64,000 nt of DNA from Neelides folsomi (Eukaryota; Arthropoda; Collembola; Neelipleona; Neelidae), in contig JAQGBZ010000003.1 in NCBI GenBank assembly GCA_034687125.1, forward strand, positions 1-64,000, given 5' to 3'. The position numbers were made by a program, and so were the translations under genes. The notes under the pieces were generated by a model. The model did not search any database. It was not told where the DNA came from and saw only the letters and a program-made list of their open reading frames with translations. Below are positions 36,101 to 48,400 of the stretch, in pieces (position 1 is the stretch's first letter; each line of letters begins with the position of its first letter).

Positions 36101-39100
36101 TGTATTATTGGTATGATTATGAAACTGTTCTTCATATAAATAAAAAAAATGCTAATTGATCATTAGTAATGAAAAAGGAGATTAAAAAGTGAATGTAACT
36201 AAACCATAAGATCCTCCAGTTTATTAAAATATAAAGCATTAATATTAATGTTTTGAGTGTTATTTGGTTTACGCGTGTCCTTAGCCCAACTTATTAGCTT
36301 GAAATTTGATTATTCGAGTCGAAATAATCTGGTAGAATGAGATTGAATTCAATCTTCTTTTCCGCATCATTGTACTTTTCCTCTCGTTTCCACTTTTGGT
36401 TCGAGAACTCGTTTCCTCATTTTTTAATGAGCTCCTGCTCACTCTTGCAAAGATAAGGATAATTTAAGCCTCGAGAAAATTATCACTATTTTTCCATAAT
36501 TGAAAATTTTGATTCCTTTTCCATTACTCTGCGCTTCGAAATGAGATTTCCTGGCTACACTTTTCCCAAGTAGAAAGCCAGGCTGATTAACTCACTTTCA
36601 TCATCCATCGAGGGAATAAATGTGGGATGGATGATGTGTGTGAGTGAATAGGGAAGGAAGTCGCATAAGACATGTAATCTCGTTGGGAGAATAGAGAAGG
36701 ACAAACAGGAGATAAATACAACGTTCCCTTCTCTGACTGACTGAGCGGAGATTGGTTGGGGAGTGAAAAGGTCTTTTTAGCATTGGAAATAATACGGGAA
36801 ATGCCGATGAAGGGCTCATATATGAAAAGGGCTGGAGCGAGGCGGAGACTCGAACATATGTACTTTGCAGTCCGATGAGCAAGGAAAAATCTGATTGAAC
36901 GAAGGCGATCCCCGGATTAGGTCTCAGATAGGGAAGAAGAAGTCACTCAACCAATCTACCTATTGACTCAATTCGAAGAAATATCTTAGAAGAAGTCGTC
37001 CACAAGATTGAAAGACTTTGGATCTCCAAATGTCTTTTCCTCCACCACAAAGAGAGGAGGTGAAGCGAATGAATTCATCCCTTTCTTCCTCCACTCCTGA
37101 ATTATGTAATCTGACGTTCTCATTTGAAACCCGGGTTTTTATTCCGACGCTGTGGAGGATCGATGAAATAGGACAATTATTAAAATTGCTCATCTTGCCT
37201 GAGTGTGATAGGACCAGCGGGGCATAAATCACTATTAGACCATGGAGGAAGTGGGGAGTAAAATTAAAATTTTAATCTAAAAATGGTAAATGTGGAAAAG
37301 AGCCATATTTTTCCTCTGTATCATATTTATGGTCGGGGTTGGAGTCGAGCGTTGTATTTGTGAGTTGGTTGGTAGTGCTCATCAGGCTGTGGGTGGATGC
37401 GGTGAGTGGTGGCAGATATGAGTGCAGAGTGGAGATCTCTTGCTGAATAAACACGTGAACAATGAAATGGCAACGGCAGCTGAGTCTACATCTTCACTCT
37501 GATCCGTCCCTAGAAAAAGCGGCCAATTTGCCCATGAATGGATTATTCTGCGAAGGTTAAGAGATGCTCTGGTGGCTCCAATCGCCTCCGAAATTCGATA
37601 AACCATTAACTTTTAAATGGGCCTCTTACCTACTTTCCCCCGTCAATAAATCAATGGAGTAATTTGGCCCACTATATGGTTTACTACTCCATGCAACTGG
37701 CACATGGCTCTCCCTCCCTTGGAATAATAAAGGAGCATCTCCTGACTCCCGACCTCGTCATTCCACCAGGGGAGCCAACGTGTCTCTCGGCTTACGCAAC
37801 CAAACTCCTCGAGCCGGCCAGAGCGAGGAGAAAGGAGGTGAGAGGCATTAGGACGGCTTCGTGTTTCTCCTTCTCCGATTTCATTGGGGGAAACCCAGGA
37901 AGAATAATGAAAGGCCTGAACTGTGTAAATTCCTCCAATTACTTTTACTCCTTCGATTTGGATAGAAGGGCCGTGCGGAGGAAACTTACAACTTTTCCCA
38001 TCCAATATTGACTCTTATCGGCAACCCAAGTTTCTTAATTATCTCAGAAAAGAACCCTAAATGGGAATGGACTGTCCAGATGTGAAAACACGCAATTGGG
38101 CTGGGAGGACTGGGAAGTTGGGGAAGGTCTCGCGGTCTGTGGAGGGCGACCGTGAACCGGGAATTCCGCAGGCCATCGAATTCTTCCGGGTCGAAGAAGG
38201 TCGGGGGAGAGAGGAAAAAAGAAAGAGAGGCTGACCTGGAATAGGAGAGGAGACCTTTCCTGGAGAAGAGCCACGTACGAACTAAGAGGAAAAGGACGGC
38301 GCAGGGCAGGTCTTTACGAGCCGAGTCGTGTGGTCCATTTACTGTACCAGTGTAGCTCCAGTCCTCCTCTCTTCGAAGAGCTATCGATCAGAGTTCCAGC
38401 TGGCCTTCCCCCACTTCTCACCATACGAGACTCGTCGTCCACTCTGAACTTCGCCCTCTCCGTCCTCAGGACCACGGACGGGTTGGGGACGATGACGAGA
38501 ACAAATTCCCCATCTAATTACTCGCGGAGGGGAATTGGAAATGGATAAAATTCCTCCACCTTTTATAGATCCTCCCCTTGGATTCTTTGGAGAGTTCCTC
38601 CAATTGAAAAGACTGCTCGGAAAGTATTTGGTTTGTACAGCTCCAAGTAGTTTTCTCTCCACACGTCACGACCAAACTTCATCCCCACAAGGAGAGATGA
38701 AAGCGGAATATGTCGAACTGAAATTTGGTCATTAAACGTATCGCGGGAATGAAATTGGCCTGAAGTGAAGGAGCATTTTAAAGCTCTCAGAATGGCTCCT
38801 TCCATCCATGCAAAATACCTCTAAAAGTATATGTATGAATTGGCTCTTTTTCAACCTCACGCACACCTTGGCCTTTATTATGCATGGAAATAAATACGTA
38901 CTTACTCGGATATAATACCTACACATGTTATATGTAGCATAGCTAAATATATTGATTGTATGAATATAAAATGAACTCACGTGTGATATTTATATGCATC
39001 ATAAAATAATAATACATATAAAAATTGCAGTAAACACGAGAATATGTACTTATTACGTTTTGTAAATATAGGAAATATGATAGTTGCTGAAGAGTATATT

Positions 39101-39486
39101 TATATGTAAGTCCAATAATGCAAGCACGGCTGGTTGTAGTGTTTTATATATAAAACTTTTAACATTTCATTCCCATTAGTTTAGAAATCATTCGGCTGAA
39201 GAGTTTTTATTAGTCAACAAATATGTGAAAAAGTTTGTCGAAGGACGCCTCTGGTTGGAACACTCCAACTTGAGAAGGAACAAATATTTGTCGCACTTGC
39301 CCATTCTCGTTCTCATTTTCCAAAGATGGGCCACATGCTAACAACATGGATGAGGTGGAAATAAAAGAGCAAGTGCTTCCCGAGTTTTATAACAAATTTA
39401 TTACAAATAGTGTGAAGTCGTACCCCAATTAGGTGAACTGAAGACTCATCCGAGAGGAATGAGAGGTCATTTCTCCCTTCCTCCCA
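33175..39486. other. Region between Skeletor and complexin, no gene recognised
   Basis: About 6.3 kb separate the 3' end of the Skeletor gene from the complexin start codon, both on the minus strand. It should contain the complexin promoter and 5' untranslated region. The part 34.4-36.3 kb is very AT-rich. The part 36.6-38.8 kb is G+C-richer with open frames of up to 120 codons on both strands (for example 37643-38011), none of which resembles a known protein or has a consistent exon structure. Confidence 0.5.
39397..39402 (-). terminator. Poly(A) signal of the Skeletor gene
   Basis: TTTATT on the plus strand gives AATAAA on the minus strand about 90 bases after the Skeletor stop codon, a normal distance for the end of the long transcript. 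Confidence 0.5.
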
Positions 39487-42400
39487 CTACCTGAGAAGGA
39501 CAAAGTTGAGGACGAGGAGGAGGAGGGCGAGGGCGGGCGGGGAGCCGGCTGCAGAAACTTGATGCTCGTCGTGAGAGTGGCCCTCATTGTGGTCAGGGCT
39601 CCGCTCCAACCTTCCTGATCAACAACCAGGATGAGCCCAAGAGAAATAAACTAAATCATTCACTTACCCTTCGTTCCTCCTGACTCCTTAATTTCCCGCA
39701 CGGAGCGGAGATGGACATGGGGCCGGAGATGAACCGGCCTTGGAACGAGCGGCAACGAGAGACCTTTTTCCTCCTGATTGTTAATTATTGACCAAATGTC
39801 GGTAAGGATGTGTAGATCCGTTTTGTTCTGGCCCTTCTTCCTTTCCTAAAAAAACATTAGTTTGTTCTTGTAGAACTGGGCCGTTATTACCTGAGCGGAG
39901 AGGGACGGTTGGTGGGTTGTTTGAATTATTTCTCCTTTCCTCGCATCGCTCGTCTCCTCCCTGTTCGTGGAGGAATGGGAGTCGGAGTTCCTTCTGGAAA
40001 TCGGGTCATGTGGTTTTCCTGCATCAAAATTTTGTTCTTCCATCTTCGACCCGACAGTCACATCGTTCGACACGGGTTTCCTCTTAGGACCTCCCTGAGC
40101 ATCCTCATAGGCCTCAATGGGTGGCTGTCCCCGTGGCCTACTTCCCTCATCTTGGACTGGAGCACGGAGGATTTCTCGGTGACCATCGTGGGGACGGCCA
40201 GGCTTGCGGTTGAAAAACTGCGGCGGCTGCGGGAGGCTCCCAGGGAATTTTGGCATAGCGGGCATGTGGATCTCTCCGCGGTTGTACGGAATGAACTGGA
40301 GCTTGTTGTGGAGCGGGAGCCGCGGCGGGTCTGGGATACGGGTGAGAAATGGGCGCGGAGCTCGCGGGACGGACGGCGGGGCCATTCGGAGGTGATCGTA
40401 ATTTCCGTCCTGCGAAATGAAGATCCCTGGTGGCCTCTCGTTCCCAGCAGGAAGGAGATCCTTCATTTCGAAAAAGTTTTTGTGCCTTTTGTCACTTTGC
40501 TTCAACGGCTTCCTGGATAGGTTGAGATGATGAAAGAAGTTGGGACGAGGGCCTAAAGAGAAGAAATCAATTTTCTCCCTGTTAGGACGTTTAAAAATGA
40601 ATAAAAAGGCCTATTACCAACACTTGAACCTCATCGATGAATGATAAAGGAAGCGTCAGAGCACAGGGCCTTGATATGCCTCGACCTTGGCGTCGCCCTT
40701 TATTCTCATAAATCCGACCTCATGTGTGTTTGAAAGTTGTGGAGAAAGTTTCCCGAATCGCTCAACTTGTCAGATTCAGAAGAGGCTCAACTTTATTATA
40801 ATAAAAGTTAAATGGGTGGATACTAGTATTACAAGTATGCGCACTTCTTCGTCAATTTCATCCTTCCCCATTTTCCATATCAAACGGAATGAGTTTACAT
40901 TGATAAGGAATCAAAATACAAGAGTTCCCTGGAAGCTCAAACTCAATTTTTCCCTCGCCCTTTCAACTTGAAGAGATGAAGGGAAATCTGAGCTGACGGA
41001 TTTCTTTCAGTAGGAGATCCCATTATTTATTCAGCTTCCCCCATAAAACCGATTAACAGATTACACCTATTCACCCCGGCTTAATTATTTATCGAGGTCT
41101 CCAGCACGCCACAACCTTCTTGGGCCGATGAGCCAATCGATCCTCATAAAATAATCAAAATTAATCAATAAGGGACCTCAACAAATATCGATTCAATGAA
41201 GAACCAAGTGAGCTCGACCAATTCGTATTCAAGATACATCGCAATAAATCTCCCGAGGAAGAATAAGAAAACCCGCCATACTTTACATTTCTATAGACAT
41301 TCAAGCACACTCGAAGAGTATAAAGAAAGTCCTTAAGCTGCTTAACGTCCCCTCACCTTTTTTATAAGGTTGATAAAGGGGGGGAAATAATCAATGTAAT
41401 ATGTTCTTCATCTCATCATATGTCGTGAAGTTCCTCCAAGATCCAACAAAGTTTAGATTCCATACCTTACCGAGTTGAAGAAGAGCGGGAAAAGAGTTAA
41501 CATGGGCCAAAGGCTTACCTCGAGTATGATCCTGATAAATGAGCTGGGCTTTAGGAGAAAGCCGGAATGGTGGAACTGGATGTCGTGGAAGGTGAGCCTA
41601 TCAAATTGACAATATTTAATTGAATCACTCCAATCTTTAATCACCTTACATACCAACATTTGGCCTGAATAATGTATTTAAATATGGATGTCTAAATTTA
41701 TCTAAATCCGGAAATTGAGAATAAAGCCAATACCTTGGCCATAAGAATTTTGGATTCTTGTTGAACGACCCGCACGGGTATTAAAATATTCGAACTCCCC
41801 GATTGTCTTGGGAAATCTTTGGAGACGTTGAATCTCCCAACGTCTAAGGGAGAAGGGCGAAATACCGGCATGAAATTTTCAAGTTTTGGGTCTGTGAAGC
41901 TATTAATTTCTTCATCTCCAGTCACCCCGCCGTCTTCCTAAACAGTTCATAAGCAGAAATGTAAACAAATGTGCAAATTAGGTTTCTCATGGTAGATTCA
42001 CTTCCAGGGAAAATTCAGCGATGACAGCTTAAGGAAATTATGCTTAACTCAATCAACCTACATTCTACACACACGTAATAAGTATATATAACTTCATCAA
42101 TGGGAAAATAAGCGGTTGGTAGAAGATGAAACCGCAGGTGAATTGCGTTAACTTCCTCACCGCATCCTTCACGAAAAGTTTGCCTTTAAACACAGAAATG
42201 GAAATGTCTATTTTATGTTCAGATTCGTATCGTAAATCAATTTAGTCAGAGAGCATTAGACGGATCACGTTCAATCAACATATTTCAGTCATTTGCTTTC
42301 TCTGTATTATCTAACTTTTTATGCCTCCCATTCTGGTATTTTCTACTCGTTTAATTGATTGAAATTAAATAAAACATTTTCACTTATTCTGATTAATAAA

Positions 42401-45400
42401 TTTTGATAGTAGTGAAGAGATATGATAGTACATATGTTATTGGACAAACATAGGTACTACATGTAGATGTATGTAATATGCATACTAATAGATATCTGCA
42501 TTTAATGCTAACCATAAGTATTGTTACTTGTCTATCTACGCATGTCAATGTATTCGGCATAATATAATTTTATAGATTTTAATAGCGAAACGGTTAATTT
42601 CCGCGTCATCGCTCGTCATTAATCATCCTATCTAATCAGTGGTAAGTGGACAAATGAATTTCCACCTCAACAGTCCCTTCGGTTAGCACGACAGGAGCAA
42701 AGTGAAATCCTATTTCTAATGGAAGCTCTACAATTTTAGTGACAAGTTTCAAGTGTGGAAAAGAAGATTAATTAATTCTCATTAACTCATCATCAAACTT
42801 TCTCAAATTCCACTTTATTCTAATTGGCACTATAAGAAAATTTTGTATAAATGGGTTAATTTAACTAAAGTAGAGAAAAATTATAAAATGGATTTTGTCA
42901 CAAAAAGTTCCCTTTGTGAAAGATCGCATTGTGAGCAATTGGACTTTAGTAGTGTAAAGGCATGTCATTGTAAGACCTTGATAATTGCTAATGAACTACA
43001 ATTCAATTCAAAGGGCTGATTGAAAATGTAAAGAAAATTCTTTTAAGAGAGGAGAAAATCGCGACATGAATGTGGAATGTGGCAGCGCTCCATTATGTCA
43101 CATAAATATTTAACTATATTATATAAATATATACTATTGTGCCAGTGTGTTTGTATAGGTATGCATTAGATATATGCATTTATTTAAATAGTCGATTCTT
43201 TATTCGAACCTCGTCTTTGTCCATTAATTGTGAGTCAAGGCACAAATGAGGGATCTCCCAAGTCGTGTTGGATCAACTCAATTGTCAGATCCTATTGGGC
43301 CCTCCACTTGGGAAAAACTTGGATGGGATGAAGTCAGAGAAGCAGAAGGAGTCTCGGTTAAGCCGAAGGTTAAAAAAGATCCTTGTCTCTTTGGTTCTTT
43401 CCTCAAAGAAAAACACACCTCCATTTTCCGTCCTCTCCCCTTGAGAAAACCATCTTTTCTTTTATCTTCTCAACGACTCTCTCATGCGTGAAAATGAAGC
43501 CTCAAGTTTGCCAAGTATGATTGAGCTTGAAGTTGAGAAAAAAGATAAATCGCTCGGGAGTGCAATTAAAGCAGGAGAAAACAAAGTGAAAGGAAAAACG
43601 AACCTCATTGGGGTGTTCCCCAACTTTTTCATCCGGAAAATAAACTTCAATGGGTGATGATTTCTTCTCAGATAAATCAATATCTTTCCCGTCGTCCATG
43701 TCTAATGGGAGAAAAGAACGTTAGGAAAACTTCCTTGTGGATCCATCATCAACCACGGGCTTGACATTGTGTGAGGAAGATCTCGGAGATTCCTCACGCC
43801 CGCTCTCAAGACAAGAGAACACGATGTTTGAAAGGTCTAATAATGAAAAAAGTGACTTTACCATGAACCTTCCCGGGCTCCTCAATCATCCGTGGCACCA
43901 GGACCTTTTCCTTGTTGTCCTCGAAGCTCTTGTCCACGCTCCTCCTCTCCGGGCGGTAGAGGCCTTCGCGCTTGGGGAGGTTGCGGCCATGGGGCCATGG
44001 TGGCCGTCGCCGTCCCTCGTCCCCGGTCCTCATGGCCTCGAAGAACTTGAGTTGATCGGGGCTCATGGGAACGAGCTCCGGGCGTCCCCGCATGTCTTTG
44101 ATTCGGACGAGCGAGCCCTGGAGCATTGGGTCTTTGTCGTCCAATTTCAAGCTTTGCTGGAGCATCGGCGGAGCAATTGTGCTTTGGTAAACAAACGCGG
44201 GGCTCTGAGCCCCGTCAATTCGGATTGAATGAGGCCCTAATGACCCTCTTGTTCCTCCTCCCAAAAAATAGTCTGGCTTAGGCGGGCCGAATTCCATCCC
44301 ACCGCCCCCGAACCCTCCATTAAAAGGGAATGTGTGCTGATGCTGTGAATCCGGATTCCTCATTACGGGTCCATCAACGGGAAATTGGGGCGGGCCATGA
44401 GGAGGGTAAATCCCAGGGATGTACGGCCTTCCCCGCAGAAACCCGTCTTGAGCTAGATGGGGAAAGCCTTTAAAGAGCTCAAAATTAATTCCTCTCAGTC
44501 AGTATTTGGATGGCAAGACTCACTTCCGAGATCCGGATTCCCCAGAGGGCGGAATGGAGGACGGCCCACCTCCTGAAACTTTTCAAGGAGACCCTTAATT
44601 ATCATTCCAGTTGAGAGTCGGGATTTTATAGCTCCCGAACAAAATGAACCTCCCAGGCGCCATTGGTCCAACCATAAAACCTCCCTACCAAATTCGCCCA
44701 CATCCCCGAGAAAGATGAGGAATTTGAACCTACTTGCTTAATATTTTCCGGAACATTATCGGCCACAGCCGCCGACCCATTATCAGCTGATGTGAAGATA
44801 AAGGGGCTGACTGTGGGGGGACGCGGGTTTTCCGACGGCTCCATTGTGCTGGACGGAATGGTGAGCAATAAAAAGACCTTTCTCCTCCCTCCACTTACTT
44901 AACGCTGTTTGGCGAAGGGATCCTCTTTGAATGATGGATGCTTTCTTCTATCTCTTGGTCCTGATGGATGGTCTCGGAGCCCTCAGCTCCGGCCTCGGCC
45001 TCAGTGGGGCAGCTGTCCAGAACGTGGATTTTCCATCCCAGATATCGATGAGTGTAGCACTACCCACATTCATTATATTGAGCTTTATTGGCCAGGACGC
45101 TTATTACGGGCAATATGGGGTCGTAAGGACCTGGTAATAAACGAGGTCCGGTGTGTTTTTATCGGGCGTCCAGTGTAGGATGCCAGGATGTCCGTCGTCA
45201 CATTGGAGGGAAAGGCTTCGTTGGTAGGCTCCGTAGGAAGGGAAAGAGTCGGCTGGCTGGTCCCCGTTTTCGGTCCACTGGCACAATCGCCCTGTAGACG
45301 TTGGCAGATTTCGACCCCTCGAGTCGATTCCAACTCCGGCGAACACTCGGACATTCTGGAAGAAACGATGGGATATCAAGGCCGCCGAGTGGCATTATGC

Positions 45401-48400
45401 AAAATGAGCCCATTGGATTAGTATAGACGTAGGCGGCGAGCGAACCTGCTTTTCTTCCTGGGATTTATGTTGGTAGCTCCCCTCCGGGTCGTCTGTAATG
45501 TAGAATGGATGGTACTTTGCCGGAATTTCTGGGTTATCTCCTCCTTCGACGACAAACGTATAGGTCCTTCCTCGCACGACGTAGACTTCAGGGACAAGGA
45601 GTCCATTGATGTACCAAGCAATCCCCCAGCCAACATGACCTTTAGATCAAAACAATGTAAGTATTATATGCCCTATAGATCCGCTCTCAACGCATGGGGT
45701 TCTAATGTCTTTTATAAATATAGATTTAAGTGGACCTGTAATGGCATTATATCCTCTAGATCCGCCAGTCGGTCCCATCTGGGCATAAAAAACCCGATCC
45801 TCGGGCTCATGGCAGTATATCGGAGGAACGCGCCAGGCATTTCCTTTAGGAGTTTGAGATCCGTGAGGTCTGAGCTCCTGTTTCCCCTTACTTCCGCTCT
45901 CCATTTCTCCTACATGAGTCGAGACCGGGTCCATAGAATGGACTTGGGAAGAAATGGGGTTAGGAGAAAGTTGAGGGACTGGGGATCCTTTTGTGGAAGC
46001 GAGCTCCGAGTCTGGTGCAGGACAATTCCACAACGGCGGCCGCCCAAATTCAATGAACAAATCATCTAGAAGATCAATAAACCAAGCTCAATAAAATGGC
46101 CCACAATGCTCACATGCTTGTCAAGCTGTCCAACAGTCCAAAAGATATTAAATTCAAACTTTCATGTCCCTCTCTTTTGGCATCATTGATTGAATGGATT
46201 GGCATATTGGTTCCAAAGATTGCATACCCTTGTTTCGCAGCGTGTGGTAGGAGGCCTCTTTCCGCTGATTGACAGGCCCAACGGCCCAGATGACTGACTG
46301 ACTCGCATTTGTGTATATTGTTTTGTCGAGTTCGTCATGGGCTCGGAGGGGACGTTGGAATGTGAGCATCGTGAACCCATTGACCAGTGCTGCACTCAAA
46401 AGCCTCACGTTGTTCGTCCCCGCCTGTGCCAATTAATTTCCTTCACTCACGTTCGATTGGAATCTCGGAGGGCTCTACCTGAAACCGCGTGTCGGGACAT
46501 GTCCCTCGTCGCCCCGAACATTGAGACTTGCTGTCAAGGTAGTAATCGACAATGTTCCCTCGCCCAGTTTCCTTCTCGAACCATCCAACCACAACGTCCC
46601 CGTTGATCATTTGGCTCCGCGAATCGTCTCCGGAGAGTCCAAAGGCCATGTATGTATCGGGTTCTAAAACCGCGCCATCAAAACCCAGATTTAAACTCCT
46701 TTGTAAAGATTCTAGTTATAAATATTAATCTATAATAAATAAAGGTCCTATTTATTTATTTGAAACGAACCTATCCGTCCGACGATTTGGAGAACGATGC
46801 TTTCACCCGCCAACGCCCATCTACATCACATTGGCAAAAGTTTAGTTTTTCCCATTTGTGAACCCTCACCGGAATAGCATAGGAATAAATGTATAGCCCC
46901 GAATAGGTTCTCCAGCTTACCTTACCTCCAGAGCCAAATCGTCGTACAGAACTTCGCAGTTGAGTTTGGTCTGAAATAAAATTTCAGTTCAATTTCGAGA
47001 CAGATCAAGAGAAGGATAATGAAGTTCCTTCATAAACTCAAGCCATACAAAACCCTCCTCCGCGTCCATACAACCCTTAATATTGCTTGAGACAAATGAG
47101 GTCTTTTGTTAGAAAATGATCCTTTTTAATTGTTATACTTTTGAAGGACAGACATATTCAGAATGTTAATTAGAATCCATAAAACATTGAAGCATTCCAA
47201 GAGTTTTGTTGTTTAAACAAAAGACTTCTCGATTTAGAGCGAAACGACGAATAATATTCAGCGGGTGATTTTTGACAGATGAAGGAGCGAGTGTTGGAAG
47301 CCAAAGAGAATACAACAATGACATTACATAAGAGGAAAGAGACGGAAACGATGATATATATGGAAATGATAAAGAGATGAACGTAATGTGAATGAAGTGA
47401 AGAAAAGCTTACTCTGGATTTCAAGTTATGAGGAAAGTAACGGTTAGGCCATTACCATAACAAGATTCTCTATTAGAACACACGTTCCTATCATTTAAGG
47501 GTCAAGTAAATCATTAAACATGTAGGGACATACCTGCACATACAAAATTAACGTATCATTGGGCAGTTCTTTGACCTTGCACCATCTTACCTGCATTCAT
47601 TCATTCCTTCAAAAGATGCAGAAATATGCATTTGCACACAAGTCTTCGAGTAAGGCCTCTTTATCCTTAAATTTGCATTTTTTTATTCTTTCATTGGTGC
47701 TCAAAGACTGCATATAATTCAAAAAAGACTGTAATTTATTATTTAAAGATTAAAAGCAAATCAAGTCAGCCGATTGTTTTTGTAAAATTCTGTCATAAAG
47801 AAACACTACAGGTTTTGAAGGAATTTAATACCGCTATTGAATACAAGTCGCTTAAACTTTGTAGTTTTATTAAATCAATTATAAAATATAGGTCATATGT
47901 GTAAAAAAATATTTTGTAGTTTGTGAACAGTTGCACAATTTGAGAAAAATTAACTCTTATTTCCTCATTTAAAATAAATGATATAAATAATAAATATGTA
48001 TGTGCTTTACATTACTATATGTTCATATTTATAAATACATAAGTACTGAGCATTCTTGGATAAATTACCAAGTGTTTTATCATATGAACTATTTGTAATA
48101 TTGAATAAAAAAATATTTTAGAAGTTTACAATTAATTTCGCACAAACCATAAGAAGACAACTATAACCAATCTTATAAATATTATAGAGAAATTATTACA
48201 GTGAAGTAATACAAATTATATCTATCATCTACATCTATTATATATCTACTCTACTATATATGTAAGTATTTATATATAATATACAAATTAAATAGCAATT
48301 GAAAGAGATAGAAAAAACAAGGTAAGAAATGTTCAGAAAAACTCGGAGCATCTAAAAGTATCGAATACATAAAAAGAGTACAATAAAAAAGTGAGATGAA

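Noticed and set aside
36601..38805. Open frames of up to 120 codons on both strands between Skeletor and complexin.
   Set aside because: The frames overlap on opposite strands, resemble no family, and have no consistent splice sites. They fit chance openings in G+C-richer DNA.
41641..41659. Acceptor followed by GCCAAATGTTG and gtatgt, considered as a micro-exon of Skeletor.
   Set aside because: The 11-base exon would break the phase between 41734 and 41597, which join perfectly without it.
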